The notes below the pieces were generated by a model. It made no database searches. It was not told the origin of the DNA and saw only the letters and a list, made by a program, of their open reading frames with translations. The position numbers were made by a program, and so were the translations under genes. Positions 10,779-22,300 of a DNA stretch of 64,000 bases are shown here, in pieces; the stretch's first letter is position 1, and each line of letters begins with the position of its first letter. The DNA lies in contig QAOA01001289.1 of NCBI GenBank assembly GCA_003255065.1, positions 580,241 to 644,240 on the forward strand. The letters run 5' to 3'. The stretch comes from Cercis canadensis. Its lineage: Eukaryota > Streptophyta > Magnoliopsida > Fabales > Fabaceae.

Positions 10779-11250
10779 AATTTTTCTAGTTTTGATCAAT
10801 CGTATTATGAGTGTAATTGACTGCTAACCCTTCATTAACCCCTTTTGTTGATTGTTGCAAAAGTCAATTTTGTTGCTCTATCTTGGAATTTTTGGTAAAA
10901 ATATGAGATTTTAAGCCAATTTGCACAGAATTTGGTATGGATTATTTAGCTTAGAATGACCTAAAAATTGGTCAATTGAAGGAAAATAGCCTAACAATCA
11001 AAGCTCATTGCTTTGCTATGAGCACCACCCTATCTTAGCCTAATTCCACAATTTTGACCACTTTTTCAAATTTTGAAGATTTTTTATTTGATTTTTTAGT
11101 TACATTTTGTCCTAGCTTTCATTCTGTGGTGGTTTTACATTTTTTAAAAATATTTAGATACCTTAATTAGTCTTACTTTCTTCTGTTTTTGCCTATGTTA
11201 AGTGATTTTGTGTGTTTCTGTTTCAGTCATTCTTTTTGTTCTATTAGTGC
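10779..11250 (+). other. Element B untranslated leader
   Basis: T-rich, without a reading frame, between PBS and the first gag codon. Nothing else is recognised. Confidence 0.6.
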
Positions 11251-13045
11251 ATGACTAAGTCCTTTTGCAGTGAATTGTGTGAATTTGATTTTGAAGTTTA
11301 TAAAACTTTCCATACCCTGCAAAGGAAATCTAAGAAAAGATTAGTTGATAATCCTGTTGCTAGTCCTGTGATTAATATGGCAGATAATAATATGCATGCT
11401 AGGACTCTTAAAGAATTAGCTGCTCCTAATGTTACTTATTTACCTTTAGGGATCCAGTATCCTGATCTTAATGCTGATTTTGAACTTAAATATAGATTGA
11501 TCCATCTGTTGCCAAAGTTCCATGGTTTTGCAGGTGAGGATCCCCATAAGCATTTAAAGGAATGTCATGTGGTTTGTTCAACTATGAAGCCACAAGGGAT
11601 ACTTGAGGAGCACATCAAACTGAGAGCATTCCCTTTCTCCCTTGCGAATGCAGCCAAGGACTGGCTATATTACCTTTCACAAGGTTTAGTCATGAATTGG
11701 AATAACATGAAGAGACTATTTTTGGAGAAGTTTTTCCTTGCATCTCAAACTGTTGCCATTAGAAAAGACATTTGTGGTATAAGACAGATGTCAGGAGAGA
11801 CTTTGCATGAGTATTGGGAGAGGTTTAAGAAATTATGCTCAAGCTCTCCCTACCATCAAATCAGTGACCAACTCTTGATTCAGTACTTTTATGAAGATTT
11901 ATTGCCTATGGAGAGGAGCATGATTGATGTTGCCAGTGGAGGAGCATTGGTGGATAAAACTCCGGTTACTGCCAGAAGCTTAATTGCTAATATGGCTGCC
12001 AATTCCCAACAATTTGGTACTCGGATGGTTCTTTCTACTAGAGGAGTAAATGAGGTTCTTGCTTCGCCTGACAACCAACAAAGAATAGAGCATAGACTTG
12101 ATGAGTTGACTTCCTTGGTGAGGAAGTTAGCAGTGGGACAACAATTAGTTGTACAAGAGCCTACAAGTGTGTGTGGCATTTGTTCTTCTTCATCTGATCC
12201 CACAAATACATGCCCTACACTTTAGGATGGTGGTTATGGATTTCAAGATCCCTCGATAGTTGTAGGCGGTGTCTTTCCTAGTAAACCCCAATACCAACTG
12301 CAACAACAACCTAGATATGATCCATACTCTGACACATATAACTCTGGTCGGAGAGATCATCCAAATTTGAGGTATGGTAATGCAACCCCACAACAGTACA
12401 GGCAACCATTCCAACAACAAAACCAATTTCAACCACCTAGGCAAAACCAAGCAAGCAACCATTCCAGCTGCTTATGCAACAACCAAGTCCATTTGGCACA
12501 AAATTTGAGCCTTCATTTTAGGACTTGGTGAAGCAGATGGTCACTAACAACATTCAGTTCCAGCAAAGGACATAGGCCACCATACAAAATTTAGAAACTC
12601 AGATTGGACAATTGGCATCTTCAGTGAGTCAACTGCAGTCTCAAGGTTCTGGCCAACTTCCTTTACAAATAATTCCCAATCTAAGGAGCAAGAATGTGAG
12701 TGCCATTATGCTGAGGTCTGGAAAATCTGTGCGAATACCAACTGACCTTCAACCTGCAAGTAAGCCACAACCAAAAGAGAAATCGGTTCCTGATACAATA
12801 ACCCTAGAACCTGAGAGTAAGAGACTTGCAGGAGCCCTTCCCTTTCTACAGAGAGCCACTTAGTCCAAGAAGATAGATGAGGCTGAGAAGGATAGAGAGC
12901 TTCTTGAGACCTTCAAGAAAGTAGAAGTCAACATTCCATTGCTGGATGCAATCAAGCAAATTCTAAAATATGCCAAGTTTCTTAAGGAATTATGCACTCA
13001 GAGGAGGAGGCTAAAGGATAATGAAAGAATCAGTATGGGGTAAAA
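11251..13045 (+). pseudogene. Element B gag (remnant)
   Basis: The 324-codon frame from 11251 contains the retrotransposon gag domain: LLPKFHGFAGEDPHKHLKEC, LRAFPFSLANAAKDWLYYL and the block MSGETLHEYWERFKKLCSSS. A TAG at 12223-12225 ends the frame, but the same frame continues with a Gln-rich linker (QQPRYDPY, QQNQFQPP). A frameshift before about 12540 leads to IQNLETQIGQLAS and the 12612-12863 frame, then KFLKELCTQRRRL before the protease. No clear CCHC knuckle was seen, which is usual for Athila. The protein would form the virus-like particle core. Confidence 0.88.
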
Positions 13046-13049
13046 TGTT

Positions 13050-13500
13050 TCAGCTCTTATTCAACCTATGCCTCAGAAATGCAAGGATCCAAGAACTTTT
13101 ACAATTCTGTTCATTATAGGCAATTACAAATTTGAGCATGTCATGCTAGATTTAGGTGCTTCCATTAATGTAATGTCTATGTCTGTTTTTAGTTCTCTTG
13201 GACTTGGACCCTTGAGTGTCGCAGGTGTTATGATTCAGTTGCCTAATAGGAGCAATGCGTACCCAGCCAGATTAATTGAAGATGTGTTGGTAAGGGTTGA
13301 TGAATTAATCTTTCCTGCAAATTTATATATTTTGGAGATGGAGAAGGAGTCACAATCTAGCAAGGCTCCACTCATTCTAGGGAGGCCATTCCTCAAAACA
13401 ACGAGGACCAAGATCGACGTGCATGCAGGAATTCTATCCATGGAGTTTGGAGATTCTGTTGTTCAGTTTAACATTTTTTATGCTATGAAGCATCCCATGG
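13050..13500 (+). pseudogene. Element B aspartic protease (remnant)
   Basis: Within the 373-codon frame starting at 13068: FTILFIIGNYKFEHVMLDLG, then DLGASINVMSMSVFSSLGLG, YPARLIEDVLVRVDEL and LILGRPFLKTTRTKIDV. The active-site region DLGAS and the closing LGRPFL block are in one uninterrupted frame. A stop (TAA) near 13040 separates it from gag. Confidence 0.88.
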
Positions 13501-14882
13501 ACGAGCATTTTGTTTTTCATATTGATTTGATTGATGATTTAGTTGAGGATGTCTACAATGAGTTGTGTGCTAATTTTCCTGATTATGTTGGTTTGGATGA
13601 TTCTGTTCAGTGCCGTTCATGTACTAATTATGGTGGCGATGTGATATGTGTTGTGTGTGCTGAGATTTCTGCATTCTTAAGAGACGATGATCCTGTTTCT
13701 ACGGAGTATGCAACATCTACTGATTATGAGGAGATTCAGTCTGTAGAAACATTGCAACCCCCTAGATTACTCCCCTCTATAGTGCAGCCACCGAAATTGG
13801 AGTTAAAGTCTTTGCATGAGCATCTGAAGTATACATATTTGGCGGAGGATGAGCGGCTTCCTGTAATCGTGGCAAATAACCTCATTCCTGAGCAAGAGGA
13901 GAGATTGCTACAAATTCTAAGAGAGCACAAGAAAGTTATTCGTTGGACTCTTGGGGATATTCTTGGTATTAGTCCTTCGACGTATATGCATCAGATACTA
14001 ATTGAAGATGAAGTTAAACCAGTAAGGCAACCCCAGAGGAGACTGAACCCTCTGATTCTGAACGTGGTGAAGAAAGAGGTGACCAAGTTACTACAAGCTG
14101 GCATCATTTACCCCATATCTGACAGTACCTGGGTGAGCCCAGTGCAGGTCGTCCTAAAGAAGTTTGGGGTTACAGTGGTAGCAAACTAGAATAATGAGTT
14201 GATCTCTACCAGAGTGCAGAACAGTTGGCGAGTCTGCATTGATTATAGGAGGCTCAACCAAGCCAGCAGGAAGGATCATTACCCCGTGCCTTTAATCAAT
14301 CAGATGCTAGAGCGATTGGCAGGGAAATCACATTATTGCTTATTGGATGGCTACACTGGCTACTTTCAGATCCATATTGCACTTGAGGATCAGGAGAAGA
14401 CCACTTTCACCTGTCCCTTCGGCACTTTTGATTATAGGCAAATGCCTTTTGGCCTTTGCAACACCCCTGGTACCTTCCAGCGGTGCATGGTAAGTATATT
14501 CTCTAACTTTCTAAAGGAGTGCATGTAGGTTTTTATAGATGATTTTACTGTTTATGGTTCTTCTTTTGATTCCTGTTTGGATAGCCTGTCTAGAGTGCTG
14601 CATAGATGCATTGAAACTAACCTTGTTCTAAATTTTGGGAAATGTCATTTCATGGTAGAGCAGGGTATAGTTTTAGGTCATGTAGTGTCTAGCAAGGGAG
14701 TTGAGGTAGATCATACGAAAATAGATGTCATTACCTGTTTACCTTACCCCACATGCGTACGGGGAGTTCATTCTTTTCTTGGACATGCAGGTTTCTACAG
14801 GCGCTTTATCAGATATTTCAGCCAGATAGCCCTTCCGCTGTCAAGCCTTCTGCAAAAAGATGTGGAGTTTTTATTTGACTAG
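13501..14882 (+). pseudogene. Element B reverse transcriptase (remnant)
   Basis: The frame 13068-14882 is continuous apart from TAG codons at 14187 and 14526. Visible blocks are the linker LELKSLHEHLKYTYLAEDE, AGIIYPISDSTWVSPVQVV, WRVCIDYRRLNQAS, FTCPFGTFDYRQMPFGLCN, the catalytic FIDDF, and SFLGHAGFYRRF. A TAG plus a one-base deletion at about 14880-14884 ends the frame. The intact AGIIYPISD...VQVV segment is what element A lacks around its insertion. Confidence 0.92.
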
Positions 14883-14883
14883 A

Positions 14884-15310
14884 ATGCAAGGAAGCCTTCA
14901 ATCATCTGGAGCAAGCTTTAACTAGTATCCGCATCATTCAGCCACCTGACTGGACACTCCCATTTGAGCTGATGTGCAATGCGTCTAACTACGCTTTGGG
15001 AGCTGTCTTGGCACAGAGATTGGCCAAAGTTTCCCATGTGGTCTACTATGCTTCGAGAACTTTGGATGTTGCTCAAGAAAATTACACAACCACAGAAAAA
15101 GAACTTTTAGCTATTGTGTTTGCATTAGATAAGTTCAGATCATATTTGCTTGATTCTAAAGTTGTGGTGTTTTCTGATCATGCAACTCTGAAGTTTCTTT
15201 TGAAGAAACCTGACGCCAAGCCACGATTGAAAATGTGGATGTTGCTGCTTCAAGAGTTTGACATTGAGATCTGAGATAAAAGTGGAGCAGAGAACTTGGT
15301 GGCTGATCAC
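14884..15310 (+). pseudogene. Element B RNase H (remnant)
   Basis: The domain starts after the frameshift with [20 protein letters not shown]. The first catalytic Asp of the family (MCDASDYA type) is read as Asn, so the active site is damaged. [16 protein letters not shown] (Glu) and [13 protein letters not shown] (Asp) follow. TGA interrupts FDIEI-stop-DKSGAENLVADHLS, where Arg is expected. Confidence 0.88.
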
Positions 15311-16692
15311 CTGAGCAGGATTGAGAGCGCTTTGGATCCCCTTCCCATCCATGACTCTTTTCTTGATGAGCAGCTTTTACAGCTGCAAGGTAAGATCCCT
15401 TCTCCTTGGTTTGCAGATATAGTAAATTTCTTAGTTGCTGGTGTTTTTCCTGCATGCTTTACTATGGCTTAGACTGATAAACTGAGAAGTGAGTCTAAGT
15501 ATTATGTGTGGGATGATCCCTATCTTTGGAAATTTTGTAGTGACCAAGTTATTAGGAGATATGTGCCTGATCATGAGTTCCAGTTTGTTCTTAATTTTTG
15601 CCATTCATTTGAATGTGGTGGGCATTCTGGGTCCCAACGTACAGCTAGAAAAGTCTTGGACTCTGGATTATATTGGATTACCTTAATTCGGGATGCATAC
15701 ATGTTTTGTGAGTCTTGTAAGCAGTGTTAGAGAACAGAGAATATTTCTCGTAGGAATGAGATGTCCCAACAGCTTTTGCTGTTTTGTGAAATTTTTTATA
15801 TATGGGGTATTGACTTTATGAGACCTTTTTTCTATTTCTTTTGGTTTTGTTTACATATTGCTGACTATTGATTATGTGTCTAAATGGGTGGAGGCAAAAG
15901 CCACTTGAACTGATGATTCTAAAATTGTTGTAGATTTTGTTAAATCACACATTTTCTGTAAATTTGGCATTCTGAGGGCTATCATCAGTGATCAAGGTTC
16001 ACACTTCTAAAACCAGAGCATGGAGGCTTTGGTGAGAAAATATGGAGTTGTCCATAAAGTTTCCACACCTTACCACCCCTAAACAAATGGGCAAGTCAAA
16101 GTCTCCAACAAAGAGATCAAGCAAATCTTGGAGAAAATTGTTCAACCTAACAGGAAGGACTGGAGCCTGAGACTTGAGGATGCTCTTTGGGCTTACAGGA
16201 CTGCTTTCAATACACCCATTAGCATGTCTCCCTACCGGATAGTCTTTGGTAAAGCATGCCACTTTCTGGTGGAGATTGAACACAAGGCATATTCGATAGT
16301 AAAGCAGTGCAACCTTGACTTGAGTCAAGCCGGATCCTAAATAAAGCTCCATCTCCAAGAGCTTGAAGAGCTTCAGTTGGAAGCTTATGAGAACTCCCGG
16401 ATCTACAAGGACAAGACCAAGTTATTTCATGACAAGATATTGCTAAGGAAGGAGTTCTCCATTTCTCCTTTGTAACTCCCGCCTTAAGCTTGTGCCTAGA
16501 AAGCTCCGTTCTAGGTGGCTTGGTCCGTTTGTAGTCGGTAAGGTCTTTCCTTTTGGTGCAATGGAGACTACAAGTGAGGCCACCAACAAAGCTTTCAAAG
16601 TCAATGGACATCGCCTCAAGCCATTCTATGAGGGAGTTCAAGAGGACATAGTGGAAGAGATCCACTTACAAGAAGTCATCTACCTCACTTGA
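15311..16692 (+). pseudogene. Element B integrase (remnant)
   Basis: Zinc-binding remnants are CHSFECGGHSG and CESCKQC. The core has Asp in WGIDFM and Asp in SDQGSHF. The third catalytic residue is read as Lys (GQVKVSNKE, where family members have GQVEVSN), so the enzyme could not work even without the stops. A TAA precedes TNGQV (Gln expected). Several frameshifts occur at 15730-16100. The C-terminal part ([21 protein letters not shown], then [15 protein letters not shown]) ends at 16692. Confidence 0.88.
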
Positions 16693-18081
16693 TAAATATG
16701 TTTTTTTTCTCTCTTTTATTTTCCTTGTCCTTGATTGATTTATGATATTTGAGAAATGTTGCTGCTTTTTGAAGCTTTTACATTGAGGGCAGTACAAAAT
16801 TTAACTGTGAGGGAGGTTTACATTTTTTTTTTCTGTTTTGTGTCTATTTTTAATTTTTTGTTTGTTTGTCTTGCTGTTTTTTCTATTTTTTTTTGTTTTA
16901 ATCAATTTTCTGTTTTTTGTTTTCTTTTATGTTGTTTTTTTTATTTTTCTATTTTTAATTACCTTCCAATGTTGTTTAAGGATTTGTGAACTTGTAAGTT
17001 CGAAACAATTACAATTCAAGGTTCATAGCATAATTGAATAATTTGTCTTCCTTCTTGAATTGCACATACTTGATTTTGAGCCTTTTGATGGATGAATTTA
17101 ACATTTGTGTCATTCTTTTCTTTCTTGTGTGATTTTCACTCATGGAATTTGATTATTCTAGAACTTGTTTTGATTCTTTTTAAGGCTACATTTTCACTTG
17201 CATACATAAACATGATTAGGGCATTCTTTCTTAATTTTGCTACTTTGCTAACATTGCATCATTTTCCTTTGTCTAACCCCCTTGAGCTTATTTGTCTATC
17301 CTTTGTCTTAGCTCATTATTTGTCTATGTGAAAAATCATGTTTTTACCTTACCTTAGGGAATGAGAGAGTATTGATTCAATTTCATTTGAGGAGCCCTTG
17401 TGCTTGTATGGGTAGCTAATAGTACAATTGTGGAGGTGGTGAATTTTGATGTGCAATATGCAAAGTGTGTGGTGAAAGAATGAAAGAAAAAGAGCCAATT
17501 GTTTTAAGAAAAAAAAATCAAAAGAAAAAGAATAATTGTGAAAAAGAGCAAATTGTGATGTGAGAAGGTTGTGAAAGAAAAGAAAAAAGAAAAAAGAATA
17601 TGCTTTACATACTTGGAAGTTGGGAAAAGTTTTCATGTTTGTCATTTGAATTCCTCCCCAATGCTCTTTTATTCTCTTAGGGTATTTAGCTTATTATATC
17701 CATATTGTTCCCTTCCTTTGCCTTGGCCCTATTACAACCTTGAATAAAGTTCTCTTGAGTTGTGTGTGCATGTATTTGAGTAGTGAAGAAGTAGAAAATA
17801 AGCAAACTTATAGTAGTGCATTTCTTCATGAGTTTCATTAAGTGAAATACTTACTTTCTAAACACTTGAGGGATTGAGAGTATATCTTGTGAAGATCTAT
17901 CATTCTTGACTCATGTCTTTCAATTGAAACTACCTTGTTTGTTGGTTTTGGATGTAAAGAAATTTTATCTCATGAATGTTTTGACTCCCTTGAATCTTTG
18001 ATTGCTTTTCTTGCTTGTGAACTTGTACATTTCTTGAATATCATTGAGAAGTGAGTCTTTAGTTTTTGAGTTTGTTTGTTT
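16693..18081 (+). other. Element B 3' non-coding tail
   Basis: T-rich tail without a gene. It contains ACATTGAGGGCAGT and GTGAGGGAGGTTT, the counterpart of the ACATTGAGGACAAT plus polypurine-like block of element A. TTCTAGAACTTG and an A/G-rich tract at 17460-17600 follow, again as in A. Long hydrophobic frames here (16756-17041) are a by-product of T-runs. The tail joins LTR sequence abruptly at 18082 without a polypurine tract. Confidence 0.65.
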
Positions 18082-19014
18082 GTTGATTAGTTAGTCCAGA
18101 GAGCTGTTAAGAGTAAATTGGGCCTAATTTTCTCATCCTAAGCCCAATTAAAGCAAAATCGGTGTCCATTTAAAGCTAAGAGACAAAGGATTAATTCTAA
18201 ACTAGGGGAAGTCTTGGTATTTAGGTATTTTAGATGTTTAAAAATAGGAAAAATAGGAGGACGTAGGTTTTCATTCTCTTTTTAGCAGTTTTCTTGCCTC
18301 TTCTCTTTTCTAGAGCTTTTTTTTTACCTTTTCTGTAATGGATTATTCATAGAGTGCTAATTCTTTAAATCAATCCAGGTTTTGGCTATTTTGGTTATTA
18401 ATTCTGAGATTCTATTTTAATTGTTATTTATTCAATGATTAATCAAACTTATTTCCTTCCCTTGCTTAATTCTGATTGAGTGCTTAATTCGGTTGGATAA
18501 TTGTTCATATGATAATTGCTTAATTTAATATGTTAGAAGAGGATTGTAAGGATTAAACAATGTTTCAAAGGTTTTTGATGGATTATTTAAGCTTGGTTGG
18601 ATTATAGACTTTAGGTTAATCTGGAATTAGTGGATGCTTAATTTATTGAATCTTAATTATCCGAATTCTAGGTGTTTATCTAGTAGAGGATCCATAGATC
18701 ATCTTGAGACTTCTTAATGTGATCTAAGGTTGAGAATTACGTTAATGATTGAATGAATCTATTGTAATCAATGATGGATTAAAATCAGAGTTAGTTGATT
18801 CCCTGGATTGATTACTTTCTTAATTCGGTTAACTATCTTTTAATTGTTTTCTGTTGATTAATTATGCAAATCAAACTCCCCGTTCATTAAACTCCCTAAT
18901 TTGATTCCTTAATTAGAATAATCTAAGGGTTTGACTCGGTGTTACCTTATACTACAAGTATTTTTGTTGAACCGGATATAAATTGATTAATTTGATAGTC
19001 TCGGCAGCTTATCT
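18082..19014 (+). repeat. Element B 3' LTR, 5'-truncated
   Basis: It aligns with 9931-10757 but begins abruptly at GTTGATTAG, lacking the first 483 bp of the LTR. It keeps about 100 bp near the 3' end (TCCTTAATTAGAATAATC to TTGATAGTC) that the 5' LTR has lost. It ends CTTATCT, where the 5' copy has CTTATCA. Confidence 0.82.
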
Positions 19015-19237
19015 ATTACCGAATTAGGGAATTAGAGAAGGACTTAGGGATTTCATATTTTTAGGTAAAAATAAAAAAGGAAAATAGGCTAGTCGGGCCA
19101 ACCCAGCTAGAACCTAAATGGGCCATGGGCCAATTTGGCTTGGTTTAATTCAAGCCTATATATTCAGAGTCCAACCCTCCAATTTATCGGGCTAAAACGG
19201 GCCAACCCATTGGGCATGACCCATTTTGCCATCTCTA
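19015..19237. mobile_element. Right end of a hAT-like element
   Basis: It resembles the last part of the hAT copy at 60243-61399: GGATTTCATATTTTTAGG, GGAAAATAGGC, CATGGGCCAATTTGGC, ending GACCCATTTTGCCATCTCTA. The terminal repeat on the minus strand is TAGAGATGGCAAAATGGGTC, a typical plant hAT end. Its left part is probably the sequence before element B. Confidence 0.6.
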
Positions 19238-19339
19238 AATACAAGTGATTCTGGGTGGCCAACACAAAAATGACACCGTTTCCCTCTTTTTTTTTTTTTA
19301 AAAAAAAAAAAGTTTTACAAAGTTGAGCACAAAACCATA

Positions 19340-21068
19340 TGACTCTTGATTTTTACTAGTTTTTGACTGGTTCCTTTCATCCACCAAATAATAATTGATG
19401 AAAGGATAAATGATGTCGTTCTTTGTTGCGTGTGAAATGCTTTCAATATGTGATTGTTGGGGTTTACAAAGAAGCCAAGCCTATATTTGGTTTACTTGTA
19501 AGTTTTATTGGGTATGTGTCATGGTCTAATTTGTGAGAATTGATTTTTCAGACACCTAGACAATTCTAATTGACTTGAAACTTTACAAAGAGGTAAAGAG
19601 TAGTCTAGAGAACTCACATACCAAATTTGAGCTTTAATAGACCATTATACAATTTTTACGATTTTGTAAAGTTTGGAGGTATTTTAGTCAATTCATATCA
19701 CTACGCTTTGTCTAGTGCAGATTGGCACCTGGCCACATAGCTCATGATTTTAGATGAATATCCATGTATTTACTTCGACATTTCAAGCTATGTATCTTCA
19801 AAAATGGGCCTTATGTTGGTTGGAAAAAATGATGTTAGGTCCTGCCAAGAGGAAAATGACATATTAAGCTCTTTAAAGGGAGGGTGCCAAGTGACCTAGG
19901 GTGCAACTTGGTGCTAGCATAGGATAGGCTTTGTGTTGGTTTTTACTTCCCTCAAATATTTCCGATGTATTGTATAGTATAGATATCTATCAATAAAAGA
20001 GGTAGCCCATTTTCTTATACATTTGTCGTCTTACATTTTGCTTGCTAGTGTGTGACACTTACTTATGGTGCACTCTTGCCTTGTGTGTTGGCTTGCTTGT
20101 GGTGTGCTATAATTGAGGTGCTTTAATGTGAATGTTATCGTTGCCATACTTGACGGATGTGCTATTGGTTGCTTAGTCGCTTGACATTTTCAATCAAATA
20201 TGATAGGTTGACTTGCTTTCTCGAAGGAGTTGTGCAAATGCTGCAGTTTGGCAAGGGGTGAACTTCCCACCTATGACATTACGCCTTATATACTACTTTT
20301 GGCAACCCTCTCAATAACTAAGAGATCCATTCGAAGAACATAGGGACTAGTTGAAGTAATGAGCCTCCTAATATTGGGAGGCTCATTACTTCAATTGAGA
20401 TAATGATAATGAAAAGTCATTTCACCTTTTTAGTTTGAACTTTAGGTGGTTCTCTTAAAAAGAGCAAAAAAATTATTCCTAAAGTCTAGACTAAGAAATG
20501 TATAAACCAATGTTTCCATAGATTTGATCGTGGTTTAGAATTACAACTTTCATACTTGTTTATCTGGGATTGTCTCCTATATAAAGAAAAAGACAATCTT
20601 GTCCTCTTTGTAAAATGGGCCACGGGCCAAACCAAGAGGAGAAGCTAAGAGTGAGAATGCCAGGGGCAATGCGGTAAGTGCGAGAGGGGAATTAGAATTT
20701 AGAAAATTGGGGATTTAAATCTTAATTGTAAAAAAGAAAAATGGAGTCCAATCTGGCCAGCCCAGCCCAAACCCGAAAAGGCCACAAGCCAAATTGGCCA
20801 TGTTTTATTCAAGCTAAAATATAATGAACCCATCCCTCCTTTTTATTGAGCTAAAACAATCATGATCATCAGGCCTGGCACATTTTAACATCTCTAATTG
20901 TTTCTCATCCACTCTTCCCCTTGATGTTCTTCTTCAACACTCTCACTTCTTAGTGTACTTCAAATTAGAGGCCGCAATATGTTCTTCTCTGTTTCTTAGC
21001 TAAAGTAGGTAAACATGCTTTCTATTTCCTCTTATATGATATAATTCAAGCAAACCAACTAGGGTTGT
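19340..21068. repeat. Dispersed repeat X, copy 1
   Basis: Near-collinear with 60177-63420, with shared blocks throughout (AAGAAGCCAAGCCTATAT, GCAACTTGGTGCTAGCATA, TGTGTGACACTTACTTATGG, CTAAGAGATCCATTC). It contains AATAAAAGAGG, like the polyadenylation region of an LTR, so X may be an LTR or LTR-derived, but no PBS or polypurine tract is seen. A GGGCC-rich segment near 20620-20900 ends ACATTTTAACATCTCTAAT, resembling an old hAT end shared by both copies. Copy 1 is cut at 21068 by element C; about 25 bp of its continuation lie at 36218-36245. Confidence 0.85.
20352..20393. repeat. 42-bp palindrome in repeat X copy 1
   Basis: Arms TGAAGTAATGAGCCTCC and GGGAGGCTCATTACTTCA flank TAATATT. Seventeen of the 18 arm positions pair. 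The same structure is at 62678-62719. Confidence 0.95.
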
Positions 21069-21836
21069 TGTCACATTGTACCCGAAAGTTGCAACGATGC
21101 AAATGGTTAACCGAATTTAAGAAACACAGGAGTCGCCACCAAATGTTTTATAAAATAAGGTACAATTGAAAACCTTTTTTATTTTATTATTTTTAAATCA
21201 TCTGCGTACCAGAGATTTGTTCGAGAATCTATTTACACGTGGGGACGGTGTTAGGTACTCCACAGAATTCGTCTAAAGACGGTTACCCTAAATTAGTTAT
21301 TCAAAGAAAAAGAAAAAATGTGGCAACAAACATACTTTATTTATTCTTAAAATAAGTGTTACATTCACTAATCAATGGCAGAAATAAACATGACATGCAT
21401 GAATTCTAATGGGTTCAAAATCCTTCCACCCATTCGTCACATATTGTGCCCATTATGGTAGCGCTTATCTTTGTCTATGTAAGATAAAAGAGAGTCATCC
21501 CATATAGGACCAAGTCAGTCTTATCGTTTCATAATAGACAAAGGGCCTATGGATTTTGTAAGCCCTAACAAGAGCCCTAAATGTAATGCATGATTATACA
21601 ACCAATTGGGGTGGGGATACATAATTGGCAATGCAATCAAAATAAACAAGAACTCTCCAAGCCTACGAATTACCTTAGGGCTTTGCTAGGAGGCCCAAGG
21701 ATTGTGGTTCTCTCTCACATGGAACAAATGACTCAGAAAAAAAAATATTAAAGGTCACATATGCATAAGCAAGCAGCCACAACACATAACAATAAATGAC
21801 AAGATAAAGCAATGACCATGTCAACTTATATTGAAA

Positions 21837-22300
21837 ATAGCCCATAAAAATGGAGGGTTGGGCTAGGAAAATGCTGGCTCAAATAAAACCAAGGCAATCT
21901 GGATTGGCCCGACCCTTTTTCTTTTTGTAAGGTTAGGCCATACCACTACTCCAATTTGTTTAATTATTTATGCATCTTTATTTTAAATTTACGCTTAGAT
22001 GTATTTTTTTTTATATATATATTTGATTCTTTATTTTAATTTTATTTATTACTTTATGCATGTTTTGTTTTGTTCAATTAAATTCATTAACAAGTTAGCC
22101 TAAAATAGCCAAAATAACTAAAGAAAAAGTCTAAACCCTTGTTAGTTTTTAATCTTATTACAAATAAAAATAGTTTTAAAAATTAAAAAAAAAAGTAGGT
22201 TGGCCCGTTTTGGCCCATATCCTGAGAAGGCTGCGGTGGGCTGGCATTACGCCGACTAGTTTTAAAATGGGTCAGATTGGCCTGGCTCGTTTTGTAGCTT
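21837..22300. mobile_element. hAT-like non-autonomous insertion in element C 3' LTR
   Basis: 464 bp are absent from the other LTR, where the site reads CTATAGTGAAAAGGCAT. It is flanked by an imperfect 8-bp duplication: TATTGAAA (21829-21836) and TAGTAAAA (22301-22308). The right end on the minus strand, AAAGCTACAAAACGAGCC, matches the left end of the 60243 element (AAAGCTGGCAAACGAG). The interior is rich in GGCCC/GGGCC as in that family. No reading frame. Confidence 0.75.

Larger units (their letters stand above)
9448..19014 (+). mobile_element. Athila-lineage Ty3/gypsy retrotransposon B
   Basis: About 9.6 kb with 5' LTR, tRNA-Asp-type PBS, gag, protease, RT, RNase H, integrase, non-coding tail and 3' LTR in order. 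The flanks give a near-matching 5-bp target duplication: ATTAT at 9443-9447 and ATTAC at 19015-19019. Reading frames carry many stops, often TAG or TAA where Gln is expected and TGA where Arg is expected. The element is inactive. The 3' LTR lacks about 480 bp at its 5' end and no polypurine tract precedes it. Confidence 0.9.

Noticed and set aside
16756..17041. Overlapping Phe/Leu-rich frames after element B integrase
   Set aside because: Long T-runs give Phe codons in all frames. The region is homologous to the non-coding tail of A.
20352..20393. Geminivirus-like replication origin (TAATATT in a hairpin loop)
   Set aside because: The full nonanucleotide TAATATTAC is absent, there is no Rep gene or iterons, and copy 2 has CAATATTG instead.
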